Notes under the pieces: generated by a model
What the model was told of the DNA's origin: nothing
Seen by the model: the letters and a program-made list of their open reading frames with translations, nothing else
Database searches by the model: none
Part shown: piece by piece, positions 9,523 to 15,674 of the stretch
Layout of the letters: the number at the start of each line of letters is the position of its first letter
Position numbering within the stretch: the first letter of the stretch is position 1
Source of the DNA: an uncultured Erysipelotrichaceae bacterium
GTDB lineage: Bacteria; Bacillota_I; Bacilli_A; RFN20; CAG-826
DNA length: 64,000 nt
Assembly (NCBI GenBank): GCA_902801805.1
Contig: CADCJP010000002.1
Location: 1-64,000 of the forward strand
Direction of reading: 5' to 3'
Made by a program: the position numbers and the translations under genes

Positions 9523-10367
9523 TTGCCTAAACCGCGACAGTCTGGACAGAAGCCTAAAGGTGAGTTAAAGGAGAATAAACGTGGTTCCACTCTTGGAACG
9601 GAGAAACCACATTTAGGACATGTATGTTTATCGGATAATAATCTTTCTTCATCTCCGTTTAAGATAATGAGTAAACCCTTAGAGAAATTAAGACATGTTT
9701 CAATTGATTCAAAGACACGACTTCTGACATCAGGTTTAATAATTAAACGGTCAACAACGATATCAATGCTATGTTTTTTGTTCTTTTCTAAAGCTGGCAC
9801 TTCTTCTAGTGTCATGATGGTGTTATCCACTCGTACACGGTTAAAGCCATCTTTTCTAATCTTATCTAAGACATCTTTTTGGGTGCCTTTTTCTGCGTGA
9901 ACAATTGGAGATAATAATTGTATTTTGCTTCCCTCAGGATAAGCCATTACAACATCAGTCATCATGGTCACAGAGAAGGAAATAATTGGTTCGTTATGAT
10001 TTGGACAATATGGAATACCAATACGACCAAATAGAAGTCTTAAGTAGTCATAGATTTCAGTAACAGTACCCACTGTACTTCTTGGGTTATGAGAAACAGA
10101 CTTTTGGTCAATCGCGATACTTGGTGATAAACCTTCAATCGCATCAACATCTGGCTTATCAAAGTTACCAAGGAACTGTCTAGCATAGCTAGATAATGAT
10201 TCCATGTATCTTCTTTGACCTTCCGCGAAAATTGTATCGAACGCTAAAGTGGATTTACCAGAACCTGATAAACCAGAAAAAACCACTAATGAATCTTTAG
10301 GTATCGAAACATCAATGTTTTTGAGATTGTTCTCTCTAGCGCCTTTAACAATAATTTTCTTTTCCAT
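9519..10367 (-). pseudogene. uvrA: uvrA, N-terminal part (broken by deletion and frameshift)
   Basis: These 282 residues form the UvrA N-terminus: KIIVKGARENNLKNIDVSIP, Walker [17 protein letters not shown], the SSYARQFLGN motif, IDQKSVSHNPRSTVGTVTEI, and the first zinc module [20 protein letters not shown] with CPDCRGLG. It then stops (TAA at 9519-9521). In intact UvrA about 15-18 residues (the VDPDLVIPD-type stretch) separate CPDCRGLG from SINEG. Here the two parts meet with that stretch gone and the frame changed. Either the gene is dead or strain-polymorphic, or this is an assembly error. No strong Shine-Dalgarno sequence precedes the ATG at 10367. Confidence 0.85.
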
Positions 10368-10377
10368 ATTTGTAGTC

Positions 10378-10402
10378 TTCGATATTTTATCAAATATTCG
10401 AA
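10378..10402. promoter_or_regulatory. Imperfect dyad just upstream of uvrA
   Basis: TTCGATATTT (10378-10387) and AAATATTCGAA (10392-10402) form an inverted repeat with one bulged base. It lies 11 bases before the uvrA start codon. It does not match the Gram-positive LexA box, so any role in damage control is open. Confidence 0.3.
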
Positions 10403-10432
10403 AATATAACTATATAAATACATTTTAAGAAC

Positions 10433-10461
10433 AAAAATCCCACATCCGTTAAGACGTGGGA
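10433..10461 (-). terminator. Terminator after the 253-residue lipoprotein gene
   Basis: The stem TCCCAC (10438-10443) with GTGGGA (10456-10461) is followed on the minus strand by T5. Confidence 0.75.
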
Positions 10462-10484
10462 ATTATTTATTTTAATAATGAGAA

Positions 10485-11246
10485 CTATCTCTCTAACTTA
10501 ATGTAACTTTCCCAATCACTTGGTAAGGCGAGTTTAACTTCTGTTTTATAATCGACTGTACCATCGGTTAACCAAGTGTTCTTTGAAGTGGAAACAGTAT
10601 CGCTATAGATGCTAGTAAAGAGATAATCTTCAAATTTATGAGTGACTTTACCACTGACAGCGGTTTCAGCATATTCATATGGCGTGCCTGGTTTGAGGTC
10701 AGTAGTAAATTCAATAATTAATTCTCCTTCTTTAGAAGAATAGTATTTTCTTGTATCCCATGGATCATCCACGGCATCGTAGATATTTGCTTTAGCGTAG
10801 TTTTGATAAATGCTAATAATTCGATCAGCGGTGAATTCATTAAAAGCGGTTTCATAATCAGCGTTATCTTTAGAAGTAGAGACCGCTTTGACATAGTCAT
10901 TTTTCGCTTCATCAAAATATTTAACGTATTTTACTTCCCCATGTGTGGTGCCTTTAATGACATACATTTCAACATCATGTTTTTGACCAGATTGAGTGCC
11001 TTTAAGCATGACGTAATAGCCATTTGTAGAGAGTTGGTATTTATACGCTAAGTCAACCTCAAATCTATTTTTGCCTTGACCACTTTGACCCTTGTTGATT
11101 AAATCAAAACTTAGATTATTTGGTGTCTCTTTCTTTCTAATCGCATCCACTATTTCTTTGGCTTTATTTCCATCAATTTCTTTCGTGTTATTACACGCTG
11201 TTAGCGCAAAGAATGGAATAAGGAGCAAAAGTCTTTTGTTTTTCAT
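10485..11246 (-). CDS. Putative lipoprotein of unknown function
   Basis: The 253-residue product begins with a lipoprotein signal peptide (MKNKRLLLLIPFFALTAC, with the modified Cys at about residue 18). No named family is recognised in the rest, which is a soluble, Tyr- and Lys-rich sequence with alternating strand-like segments (YYVMLKGTQSG, VEMYVIKGTTHGEVKYVKYFD, GELIIEFTTDLKPG) and a C-terminal beta-rich part. It is likely an exported beta-sheet protein anchored outside the membrane. It has its own terminator, and its leader repeats the sequence TTTTTATTGAGGT twice, the second copy holding the GAGGT ribosome-binding site. Confidence 0.75.
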   Translation of the reverse strand: MKNKRLLLLIPFFALTACNNTKEIDGNKAKEIVDAIRKKETPNNLSFDLINKGQSGQGKNRFEVDLAYKYQLSTNGYYVMLKGTQSGQKHDVEMYVIKGTTHGEVKYVKYFDEAKNDYVKAVSTSKDNADYETAFNEFTADRIISIYQNYAKANIYDAVDDPWDTRKYYSSKEGELIIEFTTDLKPGTPYEYAETAVSGKVTHKFEDYLFTSIYSDTVSTSKNTWLTDGTVDYKTEVKLALPSDWESYIKLER

Positions 11247-11295
11247 GGTGATACCTCAATAAAAACAAGATACATTTTCTTAGGAAGGACCTCAA

Positions 11296-11329
11296 TAAAA
11301 AAGTGGAAGAGAATGTCTCTTTTCCACTT
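11296..11329 (-). terminator. Terminator after the esterase-like lipoprotein gene
   Basis: AAGTGGAA (11301-11308) pairs with TTCCACTT (11322-11329), with a further GAGA/TCTC pairing inside the loop. A T6 tract follows on the minus strand. Confidence 0.8.
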
Positions 11330-11349
11330 ATTTAAGTTTGAATTACAAA

Positions 11350-12456
11350 TTAGTCTAATAAATTGTTATCAATGATGACTTTGCCATACGCCATGCCAAG
11401 TCTGAAGCAGTCCTTGGTATTATAATGAACGCCTTGAGTAGAACCGTTACCAGAAACTTTTAATAAGTTAGCGTCAACGTGTTCTTCGTTAGCATATGTA
11501 TCAACAATGTATCTCTTATCTTCAGCATTAGCTTCAGCTAGTTTGATTTCATTTAATGCTTTAGCATCGGCAGCGCCTGCTAACATGGTGCCACCTTCAA
11601 ATGTCATACCATCGATAAAGGCAATTTGTTTGCCTTCAGCATCATCTTTAGCGGAGTATTCCGCGAATGTGGTTCTGAATTCACCAATGAGGTCTTTTAA
11701 ACGACGAGCATAAGCATCACGTTTGGCTTTTTCACCACCATCGGATTCACCTTGATGCCATAACCAACCTTTGATAATTGGTTTCTTACCAGTTGCTTCT
11801 TCAATTAAGTTGAGATTGTTTTGTAAGAATGGTTTTAAGAAATCAGAGAAGAGGTTATGTTCAACTGGTGTACCATCTTCTTTTTTGACTTCCCAGTTCT
11901 TACCTTCAGCGGAACTGCCGGATTGAGCAAAGCCACTACCAGAAGAAGCCATCTTTACAAAGTAAATTGGTTGTTCAGCGGTCGCTTTATCTTTTAAAGC
12001 ATAAGCACAGCCAAGTTCAGGACCCATCATCGCATCAGAATGACCCATACCAATTTTTGTTGGCAAGAATTTACCTTTAATCTTATCTTCAGTATTGGAA
12101 GCGTGTGGTTGTTGATTGGCTTGTTTTTGACCACCTGTATTATAATCAGTGCGGCTTAATTCACCATAACCATTGCCATAGTAACTAGTTTGGATGGAAG
12201 CAATACCATCAATGCAGCATTGGCCATCTTCGATGCCTAAGTCTTCAAAGGCTTTGGTTAAGTAAGATGTATCAGTAGCGTTTTTACCAAAGTTAGTGTT
12301 ACCTTCCATGTTGGATTGACCACTCATCACAAAGACGATTGGACGATCTTCTTTTTCTGGTTCTTTGCTTGATTCTCCATTGCCTCTATTACAGCCTGTG
12401 ACTGTCATAGCTAAAAAGCCGACGCTTAATAAAAGTAAATTTTTTAATTTTTTCAT
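11350..12456 (-). CDS. Lipoprotein with sialate O-acetylesterase-like (SGNH, CE6/SASA) domain
   Basis: The N-terminus MKKLKNLLLLSVGFLAMTVTGC is a lipobox signal peptide. The mature part starts with PIVFVMSGQSNMEGN, the GQSNM nucleophile block of SGNH hydrolases in the SASA/carbohydrate-esterase 6 group, and later has WLWHQGESDGG, the matching block of that group. At about residues 330-345 a DANLLKVSGNGSTQGVHYNTKDC stretch supplies the His near the C-terminus. Members remove acetyl groups from sugars such as sialic acid or xylan; the true substrate cannot be read here. It is anchored outside the cell and transcribed alone from a good promoter. Confidence 0.82.
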   Translation of the reverse strand: MKKLKNLLLLSVGFLAMTVTGCNRGNGESSKEPEKEDRPIVFVMSGQSNMEGNTNFGKNATDTSYLTKAFEDLGIEDGQCCIDGIASIQTSYYGNGYGELSRTDYNTGGQKQANQQPHASNTEDKIKGKFLPTKIGMGHSDAMMGPELGCAYALKDKATAEQPIYFVKMASSGSGFAQSGSSAEGKNWEVKKEDGTPVEHNLFSDFLKPFLQNNLNLIEEATGKKPIIKGWLWHQGESDGGEKAKRDAYARRLKDLIGEFRTTFAEYSAKDDAEGKQIAFIDGMTFEGGTMLAGAADAKALNEIKLAEANAEDKRYIVDTYANEEHVDANLLKVSGNGSTQGVHYNTKDCFRLGMAYGKVIIDNNLLD

Positions 12457-12491
12457 AGAATACTCCTACAAAATTTATGAACGTTTATATT

Positions 12492-12519
12492 ATTTTAGCA
12501 CTTATCTTTGATAAGACAA
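12492..12519 (-). promoter_or_regulatory. Promoter with short palindrome for the esterase-like gene
   Basis: On the minus strand TTGTCT (12514-12519) and TAAAAT (12492-12497) are 16 bases apart. The spacer contains CTTATCTTTGATAAG (12501-12515), a 6-bp-arm inverted repeat that partly overlaps the -35. Confidence 0.5.
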
Positions 12520-12548
12520 ATGATTTAGATTTCGTTTAAGTTTAGAAA

Positions 12549-12573
12549 TAAAAACTCCTTAATAATAAGGAGT
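12549..12573 (-). terminator. Terminator after tRNA-Pro
   Basis: A perfect 8-bp stem (ACTCCTTA at 12554-12561 with TAAGGAGT at 12566-12573) has a 4-base loop and is followed on the minus strand by T5. Confidence 0.8.
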
Positions 12574-12581
12574 AATGTACA

Positions 12582-12658
12582 TGGTCGGAACGATCAGATT
12601 TGAACTGACGACCCCTTCCACCCCAAGGAAGTGCGCTACCAAGCTGCGCTACGTCCCG
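12582..12658 (-). tRNA. tRNA-Pro (anticodon GGG)
   Basis: On the minus strand the acceptor arm CGGGACG pairs with CGTTCCG, with one G-U pair. The anticodon arm CTTCC/GGAAG encloses the loop TTGGGGT, giving anticodon GGG. A T arm with GTTCAAAT and an encoded CCA end are present. The total is 77 bases. It lies 21 bases beyond the P-loop kinase gene and has its own terminator. Confidence 0.95.
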
Positions 12659-12679
12659 ATGACGTATTGTCATTATAAC

Positions 12680-13174
12680 TTAATAATGGGCAATAATCTT
12701 TTCTATTTCATGATCTTTAATGAAGTCAATTCTATCATAGAAAGCTTCTTCGTCTTGATCAGGCAATTCAAAGGCATCAATTAATCTTAATAAAGCATCT
12801 TCAGGGATAGGGAATTCTCTTTCTCTATTTTGTTTTAAAACAAGGTCTTTACTAATTTGGAAACAGACTAAGTCTATTTCATCATAGAGGTCTTTATATT
12901 GTTTGATATTGTCATAGCGGTATTCTTTCTTCGCATTAGTGGCGTCTAAAATAACAATGCCGTTTTTATCTTCGCTATAACTTTTAGCGAGGCTATAGAA
13001 AAGTTTCCAGACGAGTTCGTCTTGGCTTAAATCTTGTTGATGACCAGTAATCTCCTTACGGAGTTGGTCACTACTAATGATATAAACGTGCTTTTCTTTA
13101 TCTTTCATTAAAGCGTTGGAGAAATATGATTTACCACTACCAGGAACGCCTGAAAGAACAATTAATCGATTCAT
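12680..13174 (-). CDS. P-loop kinase of the AAA_33 / polynucleotide-kinase type
   Basis: The 164-residue protein starts with LIVLSGVPGSGKSYFSNAL, a Walker A motif (GVPGSGKS). SSDQLRKE follows after a strand, as in zeta-toxin and polynucleotide-kinase relatives, and then IVILDATNAKKEYR, the second acidic motif with the DATN signature common in this group. A late NREREFPIPEDALLRL helix would hold the lid arginines. Such enzymes phosphorylate small molecules or nucleic acid 5' ends; the substrate is unknown. The ATG is 16 bases past the preceding terminator hairpin, with no visible Shine-Dalgarno sequence. tRNA-Pro follows. Confidence 0.75.
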   Translation of the reverse strand: MNRLIVLSGVPGSGKSYFSNALMKDKEKHVYIISSDQLRKEITGHQQDLSQDELVWKLFYSLAKSYSEDKNGIVILDATNAKKEYRYDNIKQYKDLYDEIDLVCFQISKDLVLKQNREREFPIPEDALLRLIDAFELPDQDEEAFYDRIDFIKDHEIEKIIAHY

Positions 13175-13186
13175 AATTTTTGGGCA

Positions 13187-13216
13187 AAGAAAAAGTGAAT
13201 TATCAAATCCACTTTT
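13187..13216 (-). terminator. Terminator after the 129-residue unknown gene
   Basis: AAAAGTG (13191-13197) pairs with CACTTTT (13210-13216), with further AAT/ATT pairing in the loop. A T-rich tail follows on the minus strand. The next gene starts only 16 bases further on. Confidence 0.7.
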
Positions 13217-13230
13217 CGGTATTTTAAGTT

Positions 13231-13620
13231 TTATTTTGCTAAACGCTTTTCAACTTCAGCGTTTACATCGCCATCTTGTAAAGCAATTTCAAGTAAAGCG
13301 ATAACGTCTTCTTCAGCGAGAAGACCACTCTTGACGACTTTGCGTGTGGCTTTCTTTAAGTCTTTCTTAACGACTTTTAATAATGCTTCGTTTTCTTTTC
13401 TGACAGCAATTTTTCTTTTGACACTAGAAAGAAGAGCATCTGGGACGTATTGGGAAATGATTTTCTTTCCTTCACGCCATTGACGATAGCAATATGTATG
13501 ACCGCTAATTTGTTTCACGGAAATATAACCGCATGGTAAGTTAGCGATGTTCTTTTGCACTTGCGCATATTCATCAATAATTTGCACAAGAGCTTCCACT
13601 TCTCTAAGATCTTTTTTCAT
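13231..13620 (-). CDS. Small basic protein of unknown function
   Basis: The 129-residue product is not assigned to a family with confidence. It has an N-terminal helical part (LREVEALVQIIDEYAQVQKNI), a central strand-turn-strand stretch (LPCGYISVKQISGHTYCYRQWREGKKIISQYV), and a long Lys-rich helix (SVKRKIAVRKENEALLKVVKKDLKKATRK). A central GYISVK..G..YCYRQWREGKK..SQYV block recurs in small Bacillota proteins sometimes linked to nucleic-acid binding. That is a weak resemblance, and the basic charge is the only support here. No signal peptide or membrane segment is seen. AAGGA lies 10 bases before the ATG. Confidence 0.6.
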   Translation of the reverse strand: MKKDLREVEALVQIIDEYAQVQKNIANLPCGYISVKQISGHTYCYRQWREGKKIISQYVPDALLSSVKRKIAVRKENEALLKVVKKDLKKATRKVVKSGLLAEEDVIALLEIALQDGDVNAEVEKRLAK

Positions 13621-13704
13621 AATACGATTATCCTTAACCTACTGCAAACATTATATATAAAACGTTATTTTGTTGCAATATTTTTATTTTAAGGGTCAAA
13701 AAAA

Positions 13705-13731
13705 TGAAAAAGGTGATACAAAGTATCACCT
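13705..13731 (-). terminator. Terminator after the SPFH gene
   Basis: A perfect 9-bp stem (AGGTGATAC at 13711-13719 with GTATCACCT at 13723-13731) has an AAA loop and is followed by T5 on the minus strand. Confidence 0.88.
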
Positions 13732-13760
13732 ATTTTATTTATCTTTTAGTGGGATAGCTA

Positions 13761-14699
13761 CTATTCTTTAGTAACTTCTTTGACCACTGAAGCAATTGAG
13801 GCAACCTTGTCTAAATTGCTTGGTAAGAAGATCTTTGTGGCTTTGCCATCAGCGATTTTGCCTAAGGATTCGTAGTATCTTAATGTTACGACTGCATCGA
13901 TAGGTTTTGAAGCATTGAGCATCTTGAGACCTTCAGCTTCCGCTTCTCTAACGGCACGGATACCATCAGCTTCCGCTTTCTTGACTTGTCTTAAGGATTC
14001 AGCTTCACCTTCAGCGCGTAAGATAGCCATTTGTTTTTCCGCTTCAGCGTTAAGAATAGCAGATTGTTTTTGACCTTCAGCCACAAGAATGGCGGATTGT
14101 TTTTGACCTTCAGCGAGAAGAACTTTTTCTCTCTTTTCACGTTCCGCTCTCATTTGTTTTTCCATGGCTTCACGGATATCTTTTGGAGGAAGAATGTTCT
14201 TCACTTCAACACGGTTAACTTTAATACCCCATGGGTCTGTCGCTTCGTCTAAGATCTTTCTCATCTTTTCATTAATGAGTTCTCTAGAAGTTAAGCATTC
14301 ATCGAGTAAGAGTTCACCGATAATGTTTCTTAATGTGGTCGCACTTAAGTAGTTAATCGCGGCCATTGGGTTTTCCACGCCATATGCGTATAACTTCGCA
14401 TCTGTCACGACATAGAAGACGACGGTATCAATTTGCATAGTAACGTTATCTTTGGTAATAACGGATTGTGGTTCGAAGTCTTTCACTTGTTCCTTCATGG
14501 AAACTCTCACCGCCACTCTATCGAAGAATGGGAGTAACATATGCATACCAACACCCCATGTTGTGCGGTAAGCACCAAGTCTTTCAACGATGACTTTTTC
14601 TGTTTGTTTAACGATTTTAATATTAGCGATAACGATACAAATTAAGATGAATAACACTACCGCTAAGATAATAAGTAACGCGATGATTCCATCTGGCAT
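13761..14699 (-). CDS. SPFH/band-7 (stomatin/QmcA-like) membrane protein
   Basis: The 312-residue product has an N-terminal membrane helix (IIALLIILAVVLFILICIVIA) and then the SPFH domain (QTEKVIVERLGAYRTTWGVGMHMLLPFFDRVAVRVSMKEQ, followed by SVITKDNVTMQIDTVVFYVV). A long helical tail follows with tandem repeats of the form AEGQKQSAIL, AEGQKQSAIL, AEAEKQMAIL, RAEGEAES. Such tails drive ring or cage assembly on the membrane. Band-7 proteins mark lipid microdomains and often support proteases or membrane repair. It follows nfeD by 1 base, the usual pairing for this family. Confidence 0.92.
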   Translation of the reverse strand: MPDGIIALLIILAVVLFILICIVIANIKIVKQTEKVIVERLGAYRTTWGVGMHMLLPFFDRVAVRVSMKEQVKDFEPQSVITKDNVTMQIDTVVFYVVTDAKLYAYGVENPMAAINYLSATTLRNIIGELLLDECLTSRELINEKMRKILDEATDPWGIKVNRVEVKNILPPKDIREAMEKQMRAEREKREKVLLAEGQKQSAILVAEGQKQSAILNAEAEKQMAILRAEGEAESLRQVKKAEADGIRAVREAEAEGLKMLNASKPIDAVVTLRYYESLGKIADGKATKIFLPSNLDKVASIASVVKEVTKE

Positions 14700-14700
14700 A

Positions 14701-15168
14701 TTATTTTTCCTCTACTTTCTTGACTAATAATTTGTTACCTTGAATGGCAACAACTTCAACAACGCTTTTCACAGCAATTGTTTCTTTACCGTTTGTACTA
14801 ATGGCAGTCCATGAGACGTCATTAATTCTGCAAACGCCTGGTTCAAAAGGTTTGATTTCTTCTTCGAGTAAACCTCTTTTACCGACCAAACTATCGACAT
14901 TGGAGCTGATAGTGTTTCTTTTTAGTACGCGCTTTGTTAGCGGTCTTAACGCTAGAAGTGTGATACCGCTCACAACAACGAATACGATGACTTGGACCCA
15001 CCATGGAATCATTACACCATCGATAAATGATAGTAATGAGAGAATGAGTGAGACTAATGCACCAGCAGCAAACCAAATAGAGACTAATGCTGGACCCATG
15101 CATTCAACAATGACCATGACAATCATTAATGCGAGCCAGATAATCCACATATAATTTTCTAGTGGCAT
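14701..15168 (-). CDS. NfeD-like membrane protein
   Basis: The ATG at 15166-15168 (MPLENYMWIIW) lies 5 bases after the stop of the upstream gene, with AGGAGG 12 bases before it. Longer in-frame starts overlap that gene and lack a ribosome-binding site. The 155-residue protein has two or three membrane helices (WIIWLALMIVMVIVECMG; IWFAAGALVSLILSLLSFI; VIVFVVVSGITLLALR) and then a soluble C-terminal OB-like domain (LVGKRGLLEEEIKPFEPGVCRINDVSWTAIS, followed by VVAIQGNKLLVKK). This is the short NfeD form that binds SPFH partners. The SPFH gene follows by 1 base. Confidence 0.88.
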   Translation of the reverse strand: MPLENYMWIIWLALMIVMVIVECMGPALVSIWFAAGALVSLILSLLSFIDGVMIPWWVQVIVFVVVSGITLLALRPLTKRVLKRNTISSNVDSLVGKRGLLEEEIKPFEPGVCRINDVSWTAISTNGKETIAVKSVVEVVAIQGNKLLVKKVEEK

Positions 15169-15173
15169 AACTA

Positions 15174-15539
15174 TTATTGTCCTCCTGTCTTTATGGTTAG
15201 GACATTTTCCACACTGTCCCAAGTGGTTTCAAATTGGACTGGCTTATTGGATAATTGCAATCTTAAGGCCTCAGCGATTTGCTTGAGTAATTGCACTGAT
15301 GAAATACGGGCAAAGCTCTTATGGAATTCAATCTTGAGTAAGCAGCATTCATCTAAAGCGCCAGATTCTACGACTTCTTTGGTAAGTGGCTGAATTACAA
15401 CATTATTCTTATCATCCATACCAACTTGCACTTTATAAGCGGTATCTAGAGGATACATCGCTGTCGTATTTAAAGTGATGTTATTTGCGTACAAGGACGC
15501 AACACCATTACGGTCTTTAACATTAAACCATTTAATCAT
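15174..15539 (-). CDS. Unknown protein, first gene of the NfeD-SPFH operon
   Basis: The 121-residue product is not recognised. It has no signal peptide or membrane helix. The first two thirds is strand-rich (GVASLYANNITLNTTAMYPLDTAYKVQVGMDDKNNVVIQPLT), followed by a CCLLKIEFHKSFARISS stretch, an amphipathic helix (VQLLKQIAEALRLQL) and a final strand pair (VQFETTWDSVENVLTIKT). It begins after AAGGAGG and ends 5 bases before the nfeD start, so it is produced together with NfeD and the SPFH protein. A cytosolic partner or regulator of that microdomain system is the natural guess from context alone. Confidence 0.65.
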   Translation of the reverse strand: MIKWFNVKDRNGVASLYANNITLNTTAMYPLDTAYKVQVGMDDKNNVVIQPLTKEVVESGALDECCLLKIEFHKSFARISSVQLLKQIAEALRLQLSNKPVQFETTWDSVENVLTIKTGGQ

Positions 15540-15559
15540 AAAGAACCTCCTTCAACAAT

Positions 15560-15628
15560 AATATACATAGAAATACATAAATATTCAATAAACAATTTAA
15601 AAAAGTATACATAGATATTCATAAACAA
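15560..15628. repeat. Duplicated AT-rich promoter-region repeat
   Basis: TATACATAGA followed by CATAAATATTCAATAAACAA (from about 15560) recurs as TATACATAGATATTCATAAACAA (from about 15606). On the minus strand each copy reads TTGTTTAT, then GAATAT, then ATGTATA. It may be a duplicated promoter or tandem operator for the NfeD-SPFH operon. Confidence 0.4.
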
Positions 15629-15657
15629 CAAAAAAGTGGCGCCTAAGCACCACTTTT
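15627..15657 (-). terminator. Terminator after the PFOR gene
   Basis: AAAAGTGG (15632-15639) pairs with CCACTTTT (15650-15657), with inner GC pairing. T6 follows on the minus strand. Confidence 0.8.
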
Positions 15658-15674
15658 ATTGATTTTTCTAAGTA

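Noticed and set aside
10378..10402. LexA/SOS box before uvrA
   Set aside because: The dyad has the wrong spacing and sequence for the Gram-positive box (CGAAC-N4-GTTCG).
14031..14252. Plus-strand frame opposite the SPFH repeats
   Set aside because: It is a shadow of the AEGQKQ repeats on the minus strand, with no ribosome-binding site.
15560..15628. CRISPR array
   Set aside because: Only two imperfect, AT-rich copies without regular spacers; no cas genes in the window.
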